The notes: a model not told the origin generated them from the sequence alone. A stretch of 64,000 nucleotides of DNA from Aulosira sp. FACHB-615 (GCF_014698045.1 NZ_JACJSE010000007.1:1-64000), one strand, 5' to 3'. Counted from the first letter of the stretch, positions 7,578-16,405 are shown. Translations and numbers: made by a program.

Positions 7578-9128
7578 ATGAACTCATCACTCTTAACTCA
7601 GCACTCAGCACTCAGTACTCAGCACTCTAAAAATGATGTCATAGTCATCGGTAGCGGTATTGGTGGGTTATGTGCTGCGGCGTTGCTTGCGCGGTATGGC
7701 AAGCGGGTAATTGTCTGTGAAAGCCATACAATTGCCGGTGGTGCAGCCCATAGCTTTAAACGACGAGGATTTGAATTTGATTCTGGCCCCTCTTTTTATT
7801 GTGGACTCTCAGGAACCCATAGTTTGAACCCGGTAAAACAAATTCTGGATGTTCTAGGGGAATCCCTTCAAGTTATACCTTATGATCCTTTAGGACACTA
7901 CCATTTTCCTGAAGCGAGTATTGCAATTTACAGCAATTTTCAAAGATTGCATCAGGAGTTACAAACAATTACACCCCAAGGTGCAGCAGAGTTGCAGAAT
8001 TTTGTCACCCGCTTGTTAGGTTTGTATGAGGGGATGAAAGATATACCGACTTTGGCTTTACGGGCTGATTGGCAGGTAATTTTTGTGTTACTGAATTATG
8101 TGCGATCGCTGGGTAAAATGTTACCGTACTTGCCTTTGGTACAGTCTTCAGCCGGCACTGTCATGGATGCCACTGTCAAAGACCCTTGGGTACGCAGACT
8201 CATCGATGTAGAATGTTTTCTACTTTCTGGTTTAAAGGCACATGGCACAATTGCCCCAGAAGTCGCTTTTATGTTGGGTGAACGGGGGCGTGGTGTAGAG
8301 TACCCAGTTGGAGGAAGCGCCGCAATTGTCAATGCTTTAGTGCGTGGGTTAGAACGCTGGGGTGGTAAGTTACGCTTAGGCTGTCACGTTGAGCAAATTT
8401 TGATTGAGTCGGGGAAAGCTGTAGGTGTGCGGCTAAAAAATGGCGAAATTCTGTCAGCACCGATTGTTATTTCCAACGCCACAATTTGGGATACTTACAA
8501 TCAACTATTGCGTCCTGAAGATTTACCCACAGCTTACCGTCAAACTGCCTTGAATACACCCGCCGTTGATAGTTTCATTCATTTACATTTGGGTATTCGT
8601 GGCGATGGCTTAGAAAATTTAACAGGACATCACGTTGTAGTTCACGACTCTGATCAAGATATCACCACCCCTGGTAATACTTGCATGATTTCTATTCCTA
8701 GTGTGTGGGATGCAACCCTCGCACCAGAAGGACATCATGTAGTTCATGCTTACACCCTAGAACCCTTTGCTGGTTGGGAACGGAATGATAGTTATGAAGC
8801 CAAGAAACAAGAGAAAGCCCAAACTTTATATCGCGCCTTAGAGCGAATTATCCCCGATATTCGAGAACGTGTAGTGTTAGAACTGATCGGGACACCATTA
8901 ACTCATACCCATTATTTACGAAGATATCAGGGAACCTATGGCCCGGCGATCGCTGCGGGTAAGGGGATGTTTCCTAGTACACACACGCCAATTTCTGGTT
9001 TATATCGTGTTGGTGATAGCACTATGCCCGGAATTGGTGTGCCAGCAGTTGCCGCTTCTGGTATTTTATGTGCAAATAGCTTGGTAGAGCGATCGCAAAC
9101 AGCAGAGTTATTAGCAGAACTGAAATAA
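7578..9128 (+). CDS. FAD-dependent oxidoreductase, CrtISO/phytoene desaturase-like
   Basis: A 516-residue flavoprotein with an N-terminal dinucleotide-binding motif (GSGIGG at 25-30) and the C-terminal FAD-contacting segment (YRVGDSTMPGIGVPAVAAS) shared by carotenoid isomerases, phytoene desaturases and related amine-oxidase-fold enzymes. The substrate is unknown: carotenoid isomerase or retinol saturase-like chemistry is possible, but nearby genes give no pathway clue. Residues 7-17 (TQHSALSTQHS) are translated from an AGCACTC heptamer repeat. The ATG at 7578 is nonetheless the only ATG before the flavin motif and has AGGA just upstream, so the repeat seems to have become coding. Confidence 0.85.
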   Translation: MNSSLLTQHSALSTQHSKNDVIVIGSGIGGLCAAALLARYGKRVIVCESHTIAGGAAHSFKRRGFEFDSGPSFYCGLSGTHSLNPVKQILDVLGESLQVIPYDPLGHYHFPEASIAIYSNFQRLHQELQTITPQGAAELQNFVTRLLGLYEGMKDIPTLALRADWQVIFVLLNYVRSLGKMLPYLPLVQSSAGTVMDATVKDPWVRRLIDVECFLLSGLKAHGTIAPEVAFMLGERGRGVEYPVGGSAAIVNALVRGLERWGGKLRLGCHVEQILIESGKAVGVRLKNGEILSAPIVISNATIWDTYNQLLRPEDLPTAYRQTALNTPAVDSFIHLHLGIRGDGLENLTGHHVVVHDSDQDITTPGNTCMISIPSVWDATLAPEGHHVVHAYTLEPFAGWERNDSYEAKKQEKAQTLYRALERIIPDIRERVVLELIGTPLTHTHYLRRYQGTYGPAIAAGKGMFPSTHTPISGLYRVGDSTMPGIGVPAVAASGILCANSLVERSQTAELLAELK

Positions 9129-9147
9129 ACCGAAAAATACTCATAAA

Positions 9148-9804
9148 ATGCCAAATTATTTAGCTTATTTCTCCTTAATATTGTTGGGGATTTTACTAAT
9201 TCTCATCGTGTATATAGCTTATTTATATTTCACAACTGTAAATAAACTAAATAAGGCTCTGCATCAATCTCAACTACCTGAAGAATTAGTTAATTTCCCT
9301 GTTTATTCCTCTACACCAGAAGAATATTCATCTGTTAAAATCCGCATTAGTGACTTTATAGAGGCTTGCAATCATAACAGAACCTTTGAATTACATTTAA
9401 CTGCTAATGATTTAAATTGTCTTCGCAATAAAGGTCATTCACCTAATAGAAAGTCATTGAAACGACCAGAATATTATGAAATTACAGAAAACAAGATTAT
9501 AGAAAGAAGAGTAGTTTTTCCTTGGCCATTTAATCGTTATGGATGTATTAATGATGTTAAATATATTGATTTTATTTTCAAAAATGGTAGCCTGATAGAA
9601 CAAAGCTCGATTATAGCTAGACATAATAAAGAAATACCTAAAGCTAGGCAAAATATTATAGAATATCCCATTATTCAATCTAGGTTATTGCTACAAATTT
9701 TTAGTCACTGTTTAACTGGTACAGAAAAGTCAAATTTAGTGAATATAATCGAGGAAATTAAAAATATTAAAATCAATAAGAGTGAAGTCAGTTTTTATAT
9801 TTGA
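9148..9804 (+). CDS. Membrane-anchored protein of unknown function
   Basis: A 218-residue protein with one N-terminal membrane helix (about residues 6-30, YLAYFSLILLGILLILIV) and a soluble domain rich in Ile, Asn and Lys. The gene is clearly more AT-rich than its neighbours. It follows the oxidoreductase by 19 bp and may be co-transcribed with it. I recognise no family. The AT bias could reflect acquisition or simply relaxed selection. Confidence 0.6.
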   Translation: MPNYLAYFSLILLGILLILIVYIAYLYFTTVNKLNKALHQSQLPEELVNFPVYSSTPEEYSSVKIRISDFIEACNHNRTFELHLTANDLNCLRNKGHSPNRKSLKRPEYYEITENKIIERRVVFPWPFNRYGCINDVKYIDFIFKNGSLIEQSSIIARHNKEIPKARQNIIEYPIIQSRLLLQIFSHCLTGTEKSNLVNIIEEIKNIKINKSEVSFYI

Positions 9805-10037
9805 ATACTATATAGCTTTTCCTAGTCTGCTGAGGTACAAATTTATCTGCGTCCATCTTCGTCCATCTGCGGTTAATTATTCTTGCTTGTACTTCACTAG
9901 AATGAGAAACGCTATATATAGTAATCCTACAAAAAATGCTGACAGAGGCTTTAGCTTTGAATAAAGGTTTTTACATAATATTTTAAAGCGATCGCACTTT
10001 CAGCGTATCCAAAAGCTTTGGCTGAATATCAGTAACT

Positions 10038-10673
10038 TTATAACTGACAAATTGCTTTCAGAACCTGTAATAGTTCTATTGCCCGCATAGATTCCATAAA
10101 ATTTAACAACGGTAGCAGTTGATAAACCGGTGGGTTTCCTTGTTCTATATAGACAAATTGATAACTCCTACCATTAGTCGTTAAACCCCACGCTGATTTC
10201 TGATTGTCTAAACTTTTATATGCGTACGTTAGTAATTGAGGTAATCCAGTAAATATATCAACTTGACTATTTTTAGATTCAACTAATAGCAGCCAGAAAT
10301 ATGCTTGAGGTTTTGTCTGTTTAGCTTTACTAATCGCCAAAATATCAAATCTACCTTTAATTATTTTGTCTTCATCTTCTATCTCAATATCAGCAATGTT
10401 TTCTTCTAACAGGATTTCAATTGGATAGCGATAAAAGCCAGCCAACCTCAGTAAAGGTGCGACTGCTAGAAATTTTACCTGTCCTTCTGAAACTTTGCCT
10501 GAAGTAAGATATCTATCAAAATCATTTTGAATTTGCTTTAATTCTTGCTGTTCTTCTTCGCTTATGGGTTCTAAAGATAATAAGTTAGAAAATGAGTCAT
10601 TATACTGTTTTTGAAAGCCAAACAGCCGATGAACTTCTTCTAAAGATAAATTACGAGCATTAAGTAATGTCAT
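10038..10673 (-). CDS. HSDR_N-like / PD-(D/E)xK nuclease-fold protein
   Basis: From the ATG at 10673 the protein has 211 residues. The central part shows the nuclease pattern FDILA... then LLLVESKNSQ, that is an Asp followed by E-x-K, as in the N-terminal nuclease domain of type I restriction R subunits. Cyanobacteria carry many such stand-alone proteins of unknown role; no methylase or specificity subunit is adjacent. A longer frame starting at 10787 would translate an interspersed repeat (10723-10801), so the inner start is preferred. Whether it cuts DNA is not known. Confidence 0.7.
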   Translation of the reverse strand: MTLLNARNLSLEEVHRLFGFQKQYNDSFSNLLSLEPISEEEQQELKQIQNDFDRYLTSGKVSEGQVKFLAVAPLLRLAGFYRYPIEILLEENIADIEIEDEDKIIKGRFDILAISKAKQTKPQAYFWLLLVESKNSQVDIFTGLPQLLTYAYKSLDNQKSAWGLTTNGRSYQFVYIEQGNPPVYQLLPLLNFMESMRAIELLQVLKAICQL

Positions 10674-10722
10674 ATAGGAATCCGGTTTGATTTCTGAATT
10701 TATTTGTGTAGGTAGGGAATAG

Positions 10723-10801
10723 GGAATGGGGAGTTGGGAGTAGGAAAGAAGCCTGATCTGAATGTACTGATTTTTTCCCCAAATCAAATATCAGTCCTAT
10801 A
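10723..10801 (+). repeat. Interspersed repeat ending AAATCAAATATNAGTCCTAT, copy 1
   Basis: CCCTATTCCC-like heptamers on the minus strand are followed on the plus strand by GTACTGATTTTTT and AAATCAAATATCAGTCCTAT (end near 10800). The same sequence order is found at 41204-41286, and the right end alone at 47269-47298. Confidence 0.7.
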
Positions 10802-10855
10802 GATGGATATTAGATATTAGTAGTAATTATAGCCGTTTGCATATTCATGAAATAC

Positions 10856-10885
10856 TGTAGAGACGTTACATATAACGTCTCTACA
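10856..10885. repeat. Perfect 13-bp hairpin repeat (TGTAGAGACGTTA)
   Basis: TGTAGAGACGTTA at 10856-10868 pairs perfectly with TAACGTCTCTACA at 10873-10885 around a CATA loop. It is a common kind of small palindromic repeat in Nostocales. A half copy is at 4982-4992. Confidence 0.75.
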
Positions 10886-11523
10886 TAACGTTGGGTTTTA
10901 TGTTTGTACCTCATTTACCCAAAATAAGCTGTCTCTAAATTATATTTAGAACTGCTGTAGGAATCCTAAATGATTTATAAACATCTCTCTCCCTTGTCCC
11001 CTTGTCTTCCTTGTCTACCCTGTCTGTCGAGCCTCATATCCGCAATATTTTGCAATAAAGTCAGGAAATATTGACTTTTAACGAGTTAGAGTATATATAC
11101 TCATGGCATATTTCATAGAAACATACTCTCATTGCTTACAATGCCTAAAACCATTGATAAATAAAGATTGTAGTGAGAGAAATTGGAAAAAATTCCTCTG
11201 GTCTCAGGTAACTAAAGTCTGAGATTTTGCTACTTATATACAGACACAGCAACCGTAAATGTCCCGCATTGGAGTGGGAAATCGGTTCTCATAATTCAGA
11301 CTTGATAAAAAAGTGAAATATTTTCCAGCCTTAATTCATCAGGATTTTGGCTGATTCGGTGATGCACACATCTCACTTAACAGCTAAATTTACAGCAAGT
11401 TCATAGATTTAGTGATCTTCGAGTTCTGGGAATTTGGCAACCTATTGAAATCCCAAAAATAAACATTTACCGTACTAATTAAGAACTATCTCACAGCATT
11501 TAAGATTTTAGGAAGTTGCTCTT
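10886..11523. other. Intergenic region before the copper-binding protein gene
   Basis: About 640 bp without a convincing gene. It holds a short STRR-like stretch (CTTGTCCCCTTGTC, near 10995), the palindrome GAGTATATATACTC (11089-11102) and an AGGAAG that may serve as ribosome binding site for the ATG at 11524. No known copper-responsive operator could be named. Confidence 0.4.
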
Positions 11524-11928
11524 ATGATGACTGAATCTATAATTACAACCGTAGAAGCTACCAAAGAAAGCTGCATTGAATGTCACACTACTTGTATTGA
11601 TACTCTCAAATACTGCAAAAATCGGGGCGGTCAATACATAGACATGACCATGATGTCGATGATGCGGGACTGTGCAGAAATGTGTATGATGTGCGTCAAT
11701 ATGATTAACGACGGTTCCGAGTTTATGGGTAATGCTTGTAGCTTGTGTGCGGAAATGTGCGATCGCACAGCAATAACTTGTGAACAAATGAGTGAAGACC
11801 CTACAATGAGATTCTGCGCTGCAATTTGCCGTAAATGTGCAGAACACTGCAAAGCAATGGCTTTAAATTCTGCTTCTTATTTTCGCAGAGCTAGTTTAGT
11901 TACAGAAGATGTGCTTTCATTTCGTTAA
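11524..11928 (+). CDS. Four-helix bundle copper-binding protein (DUF326/Csp-like)
   Basis: A 134-residue protein with 15 cysteines, spaced as C-x2-C and C-x3-C on predicted helices (CIECHTTC, CAEMC, CMMC, CSLCAEMC, CRKCAEHC), and 16 methionines. This is the pattern of the DUF326 four-helix copper storage family (Csp). It has no signal peptide, so it would act in the cytosol, binding Cu(I) along the inside of the bundle. The run around residues 41-60 is unusually Met-rich for the family. A well-formed terminator follows, and no copper exporter or regulator gene is adjacent. Confidence 0.85.
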   Translation: MMTESIITTVEATKESCIECHTTCIDTLKYCKNRGGQYIDMTMMSMMRDCAEMCMMCVNMINDGSEFMGNACSLCAEMCDRTAITCEQMSEDPTMRFCAAICRKCAEHCKAMALNSASYFRRASLVTEDVLSFR

Positions 11929-12006
11929 TGAAATTTGTAGAGACATTCCACACAAAGTCTCTCACAAAAACCAATAAGCGCATTACAGTGATCAAAATCC
12001 AAATTC

Positions 12007-12050
12007 AAAACAATGGCGATGTCAGTCACGATATCGCCATTGTTTTATTT
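12007..12050 (+). terminator. Intrinsic terminator after the copper-binding protein gene
   Basis: A 14-bp stem (12007-12020 with 12033-12046, core CAATGGCGAT/ATCGCCATTG) is followed by TTTTATTT. It is placed 78 bp after the stop codon. Confidence 0.8.
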
Positions 12051-12169
12051 AATGTCAATCATTTGGGGCATGAGGAATTATCTACTTGAGTTAAATTCTG
12101 GAATCATTTCTCACACCCTAGCACATTTCAATTATCCGGTTACTTCAGTCGCTGGATGCAAGATGTGAC

Positions 12170-13783
12170 TTAACTCATTTTTGTTTGATAAACCTTGACT
12201 AATCTATCAATACCTTTAAACCGATGGTCGCCCATTTCTTTAAAATCTGAAGCATCTGTCAACATTTGATAGGTGGCTTCACTAATTACACATTCACCAG
12301 GGGGACAAACAGCTTCCATTCGGGCGGCTAAGTTAATGGTAGCGCCTAGGGCGGTGTAATCTACTCTTTGGGAACTGCCAACATCTCCGACAACGGCTTT
12401 ACCACTGTTAATTGCAATGCGTAATTGTAGAGGTTCTTCCCAAAAACCTTTGGCGTTCAATCTTTGCAAACGAGTTAGCATTCCTTTGGCGGCGGCGGTG
12501 GCGCGGTCTGCATGGTCTAGCAGTGGTTCGGGAGCGCCAAAAAATGCCATGATACAATCGCCAATATATTTATCTAAAGTGCCACCGTAGGCGAATACTT
12601 CTTGCAGCATTTCTTCAAATAAATTATTTAATAGTTGGGCGATCGCTTTTGGTGTTAATCTTTCTGAAAGTGCTGTAAACCCAACTAAATCTGCAAAGAC
12701 AATACTAATTTCACTTTCTGTTGTCGGTAAACGTCCATCTGGTAAACCACCCACAGAAATTAACTGCTGGACAACGGCGGGAGAATGATAACGTTCTAAG
12801 CGGTGACGAATTACTTCTTCGGTTTTGAGTTTTTCTACTAATAGCCAACGCTGCACACTCGAAGCCACCAAATTTGCCAAAGCCGAAAAAAAGCTGAGTT
12901 CTTCTGCGCCATCGCTTTCCCAATGATAAGAAGAAAGATGGGCATCAGCATAAAGAACACCAACCACTTTATTTTCATCCCACAAAGGTACAGCCATTGC
13001 ACTGCGAATACCTTTGACTAAAATACTATGTTCGCCGGCAAATCTTTCATCTTTGTGTGTATCAGCAGTTTGAATTGCGACTTTTTCTTCAAATACTTTT
13101 TGACAAATACTCCGACTAATCCAACTACCATCAGCTGCTAAATATTTTTTTTCCGCAGCATGTCTCGTCCCAGCATTGACTAATTCTAGATGATTGCACC
13201 CATTCACATCAATTAATAAAGCCAAGCGGTCAATACTTTCGAGATAACGAAACACTACTTGTTGGACTTGGGAAAAAATTTCTTCTATTGATGCTGCTGC
13301 ACAGAGATTTTTGGCAATATCTACTAAGTCTTTGAGGCGGGCAATGCTTTTGTTTTTAGTAGTAATATCATCATCCTGACTTTCGGCCGCTATCCATTGC
13401 TGTTGTAATTGTTTGACGTTGCGTAATATGGTTCTTTGTTCGTTATGATCAGCAATTGGTGGTGGAGGCTTGATTGGGATGATTGGATTAACCAACTTTA
13501 CTACTAAGCTGACATTTCCTAACCAAATAATATCGCCATTTTGTAAATCTCGTGTGGCAGTTACAAAGCTTTGATTGACTTGCGTACCATTTTTACTACC
13601 TAAATCTTCAATAGCCCATGTACCATTTGCTTTTTTTCGTAACAGCGCGTGTTTTCGGGAGATACCACCAAACGGTAAGTAAAGGTCACATTCTGGTAAA
13701 CGACCAATGGTGAATTCATTTTGATTCACTGTTATCGTTGTTTCTGTTTCTCCTTGTTGTAGGCGCAGTGTAAGTTCAGTCAT
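12170..13783 (-). CDS. FHA-GAF-class III adenylate/guanylate cyclase
   Basis: A 537-residue soluble signalling protein. Residues about 20-95 are an FHA phosphothreonine-binding domain (GRLPECDLYLP, GISRKHALL, DLGSKNGT), about 160-310 a GAF domain, and about 345-535 a class III cyclase domain. The two metal aspartates are in VFADLVGFT and KYIGDCIMAFFG, and the Asn/Arg pair in NLAARME. All core catalytic residues look present, so it should make cAMP (or cGMP) in response to a GAF ligand and a phosphorylated partner. FHA-bearing cyclases are known in Anabaena. It is monocistronic; its target is not visible here. Confidence 0.9.
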   Translation of the reverse strand: MTELTLRLQQGETETTITVNQNEFTIGRLPECDLYLPFGGISRKHALLRKKANGTWAIEDLGSKNGTQVNQSFVTATRDLQNGDIIWLGNVSLVVKLVNPIIPIKPPPPIADHNEQRTILRNVKQLQQQWIAAESQDDDITTKNKSIARLKDLVDIAKNLCAAASIEEIFSQVQQVVFRYLESIDRLALLIDVNGCNHLELVNAGTRHAAEKKYLAADGSWISRSICQKVFEEKVAIQTADTHKDERFAGEHSILVKGIRSAMAVPLWDENKVVGVLYADAHLSSYHWESDGAEELSFFSALANLVASSVQRWLLVEKLKTEEVIRHRLERYHSPAVVQQLISVGGLPDGRLPTTESEISIVFADLVGFTALSERLTPKAIAQLLNNLFEEMLQEVFAYGGTLDKYIGDCIMAFFGAPEPLLDHADRATAAAKGMLTRLQRLNAKGFWEEPLQLRIAINSGKAVVGDVGSSQRVDYTALGATINLAARMEAVCPPGECVISEATYQMLTDASDFKEMGDHRFKGIDRLVKVYQTKMS

Positions 13784-14100
13784 GAGTATGGTTTGTTTAT
13801 CCTGGAAGCAAGGGAACCATAATTAACGCAAAGGATACCAGGATAAATCCTTTACCTTATCTTTATGGCACTGTTGATGGCATTCCGACAACTGTCTACC
13901 TTAAATTAAGTATCCACGCAGATACAGATGTTGTCGTTGAAATGAGGTAAAAATTTACACATTTTGGTACTGCAATATGCTATTTGCTTTCTTACCAGGT
14001 AGGCTATCCAACTGTCGAGCAAGAACAAATATTGCGTCGAACAATAGTGTCAATAGTAAACTAAAACAACAAATGACCAATGACAAAGGACTAATAAATT
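13784..14100. other. Divergent intergenic region, cyclase / permease
   Basis: About 320 bp lie between the divergent cyclase and permease genes. A short open frame from 13977 overlaps the permease start in another frame and lacks any protein-like character. Apart from a short STRR-like stretch (AATGACCAATGACAAAGG, about 14070-14087) no repeat, hairpin or operator was recognised. Confidence 0.4.
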
Positions 14101-15219
14101 ATGAATTGGTGGCAAAGACTCAAGAAAAACCCTTTGGCGCGGTTTGGGGCAATTTTGCTGTTAATTTTCTATGTAGCGGTGATTGCGGCTGATTTTGTTG
14201 CTCCTTATGACCCTTATGTATCACAACCAAATGGTTCACTGCTACCACCAACAAAAATTTATTGGGTTTCCCAAACCTCTGGTAAATTTATCGGCCCCCA
14301 TGTTTACCCGACGACTCAAGGTAACACTGATATTAAGACAGGCGATCGCCAGTTAATTGTAGACTCAACAAAGCCATCTCCTCTGCGTTTATTTGTCTCT
14401 GGGCCAGAATACCGCCTGTTGCAGTTAAGTTTACCCCTACCCCCCAAATGGGATGAAGTCACAATTTTTCCCGGTATCCCCTTAACTTGGCATTTATTTG
14501 GTGCAGATAATAACGCTAAATTAAATATTTTCGGCACTGATGACCAAGGACGCGACCAATTCAGCCGCTTGCTACATGGTGGTCGCATTAGTTTATTTAT
14601 CGGCATTATTGGCGTAATTTTTACCTTCCCCCTCGGTTTGTTGTTGGGGGGAATTTCGGGCTATTTTGGTGGCTGGCTAGATAGCGTCATTATGCGCTTT
14701 GCAGAAGTATTAATGACTTTTCCCAGTATTTATCTATTGGTGACATTAGGCGCAGTTTTACCACCAGGGTTAAGTAGTACCCAACGCTTTTTATTAATTG
14801 TGATTATTACATCTGTAATTAGTTGGGCTGGTTTAGCAAGGGTAGTTCGCGGACAAGTACTTTCGATTAAAGAACGAGAATTTGTCCAGGCTGCACGGGC
14901 AATGGGTGGTAATCCTCTTTACATTATTGTGCGTCATGTTCTGCCGCAAACTGCTACTTATATAATTATTTCCGCAACTTTAGCCGTTCCGAGTTTTATA
15001 GGTTCTGAAGCAGTTTTAAGTTTAATTGGTTTAGGTATTCAACAGCCTGATCCTTCTTGGGGAAATATGCTTTCCCTCGCCAGCAATGCTTCAATTTTGG
15101 TACTTCAACCTTGGTTAATTTGGCCGCCAGCCGTGTTGATTATTTTGACAGTATTAGCATTTAACTTACTTGGTGATGGTTTAAGAGATGCCCTTGATCC
15201 TCGCAGTTTGCAAAGATAA
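14101..15219 (+). CDS. ABC transporter permease, DppC/OppC type
   Basis: A 372-residue inner-membrane permease. It starts with the OppC-type N-terminal helix (NPLARFGAILLLIF...DFVAPYDPY) and has the coupling EAA loop (AARAMGGNPLYIIVRHVLPQ) between later helices. Such proteins import peptides, nickel or similar solutes with a DppB partner, two ATPases and a binding protein, none of which is adjacent. It is 70-90 residues longer than usual DppC proteins because of a large extracytoplasmic insertion after the first helix (about residues 45-140). The substrate is unknown. An interspersed repeat begins immediately at its stop codon. Confidence 0.85.
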   Translation: MNWWQRLKKNPLARFGAILLLIFYVAVIAADFVAPYDPYVSQPNGSLLPPTKIYWVSQTSGKFIGPHVYPTTQGNTDIKTGDRQLIVDSTKPSPLRLFVSGPEYRLLQLSLPLPPKWDEVTIFPGIPLTWHLFGADNNAKLNIFGTDDQGRDQFSRLLHGGRISLFIGIIGVIFTFPLGLLLGGISGYFGGWLDSVIMRFAEVLMTFPSIYLLVTLGAVLPPGLSSTQRFLLIVIITSVISWAGLARVVRGQVLSIKEREFVQAARAMGGNPLYIIVRHVLPQTATYIIISATLAVPSFIGSEAVLSLIGLGIQQPDPSWGNMLSLASNASILVLQPWLIWPPAVLIILTVLAFNLLGDGLRDALDPRSLQR

Positions 15220-15320
15220 GGGTGTAAGGGTGTAAGGGTGTAGGGGTGTATGTATCTAAAACCCTTACGCCATATACCCTTACACCCAATCTTCATAGAC
15301 AATTTTGGTGCGTAAATCCT
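15219..15320. repeat. Interspersed repeat with AGGACTTACGCA-type ends, copy 3 (left end lost)
   Basis: GGTGTAAGG units start right after the permease stop, followed by the complementary CCCTTACACCC, and the right end reads GTGCGTAAATCCT (to 15320). The left AGGACTTACGCA end is missing, so the element either inserted at or was trimmed back to the stop codon. As a long hairpin it could also act as a terminator. Confidence 0.7.
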
Positions 15321-15417
15321 GACATAATTACATTATTACAACTGTAACTCAGACTGAAAACCCTGCTTACTGTGTTGAAATATGAAGCTCAAGCCTTTTG
15401 TAAAGAAGTACAATTTT

Positions 15418-16020
15418 TCATTGATTTAACTTGCGATTAATATCTTGCAAATCAAGAGCATAATTCAAGCGGAGAATATTAATTCCTGGTTCGCCGAAAA
15501 TCCATAAAAATCTGCCATCAGTAAACTTATTTAGTAAAGGTATGATGTCATCTTCTTTGATACCACGGGCATTAGCTACTCTTGGTAGTTGTTCTCTGGC
15601 GGCTTTGAGGGAAATATGTGGATCTATACCTGAACCAGAGGTATAAATTAAATCTTCACTTGGTTGAATACTTTGTTCTTGATATTGAGTAGCTTGTTCA
15701 GTTACGCGGTTGAGCAACTCTGGATTACTGGGAGCGAGATTACTACCGCCGGATATACCATTGGGTTTTGCCTTTCTGCCTTGACTATATCTGACGGCGC
15801 TGGGACGACCTTGAAAATAGCGATCGTCTGTAAATATCTGACCAATTAAAGTTGAGCCAATGGGCTTATCATCTATATTTAACACGATGCTGCCATTAGC
15901 TTGAAACGGAAATAAACCTTGACCGATAATTAAGATTGCTAAAGGATAAATTAATGCTGTTAGCAACCATAATATCAGCGTCATACGCATTGCTCTGAGA
16001 GCTTCTCGAATAATTACCAT
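15418..16020 (-). CDS. kdpC: Potassium-transporting ATPase subunit C
   Basis: A 200-residue protein with one N-terminal membrane helix (about 12-32) and the conserved KdpC body (YFQGRPSA, YTSGSGIDPHISLKAA, LPRVANARG). KdpC assists ATP binding and stabilises the KdpFABC high-affinity K+ pump in the plasma membrane. It is the last gene of the kdpABFC operon, 30 bp after kdpF. Length and motifs are normal. Confidence 0.93.
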   Translation of the reverse strand: MVIIREALRAMRMTLILWLLTALIYPLAILIIGQGLFPFQANGSIVLNIDDKPIGSTLIGQIFTDDRYFQGRPSAVRYSQGRKAKPNGISGGSNLAPSNPELLNRVTEQATQYQEQSIQPSEDLIYTSGSGIDPHISLKAAREQLPRVANARGIKEDDIIPLLNKFTDGRFLWIFGEPGINILRLNYALDLQDINRKLNQ

Positions 16021-16050
16021 AACAATTGTTGAGTGTTGAGGATTAAATTT

Positions 16051-16278
16051 TTAAAAGCGTTCTGGCTGAAAAAACACCACAAATAAGTAAATAATTAGCC
16101 CTAAAAGAATGGCAGATAAAACACCATACGCCCAAGTAAATTGAATTTGTAAGGTGTTATTACTAGCTGCATAAACTACACGAGAAAGTCCTAAATTAAT
16201 TCCAATTACAATCAGAATGCCGATAAAAAATTTTTGTTTACGCCATTGTCGCCTTAAATCCATAAACTCTTTATTCAT
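16051..16278 (-). CDS. kdpF: KdpF-like subunit with N-terminal extension
   Basis: A 75-residue protein. The C-terminal half (YGVLSAILLGLIIYLFVVFF then QPERF) matches KdpF, the ~30-residue lipid-like subunit that stabilises the pump. The N-terminal half adds a second hydrophobic segment (about residues 16-37) behind a basic stretch, so it is a two-helix protein. Anabaena kdp operons have been described with an extra small gene, kdpG, next to kdpF; this may be a fusion or extended version. Its place between kdpB and kdpC supports the call. An internal ATG at 16263 is an alternative start. Confidence 0.8.
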   Translation of the reverse strand: MNKEFMDLRRQWRKQKFFIGILIVIGINLGLSRVVYAASNNTLQIQFTWAYGVLSAILLGLIIYLFVVFFQPERF

Positions 16279-16335
16279 ACTTATCTGCTAATTTCCCTCA
16301 CTAACAGGGTAAAAATTCAAAATTGGTCAATAGCA

Positions 16336-16405
16336 AAGTGCTGAGTGCTGAGTGCTGAGTAGTAAATATAAATTAAGCTTTTTGAGAATTTTTGCGTAAG
16401 TCCTG
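16336..16405. repeat. AGTGCTG heptamers next to a solo AGGACTTACGCA-type end
   Basis: Three GTGCTGA heptamers (16338-16358) stand beside a 38-bp stretch that repeats, with a few changes, the right end of the 5181-5297 element (GAGAATTTTTGCGTAAGTCC). Together they fill the unusually long kdpB-kdpF spacer. Confidence 0.65.

Noticed and set aside
9782..9964. Open frame of 60 codons after the membrane-anchored protein
   Set aside because: Overlaps the previous gene and reads through a GTCCATCTTCGTCCATCTGCG repeat common in such genomes.
10674..10787. N-terminal extension of the HSDR_N-like protein
   Set aside because: Translates an interspersed repeat; the inner ATG at 10673 starts the conserved part.
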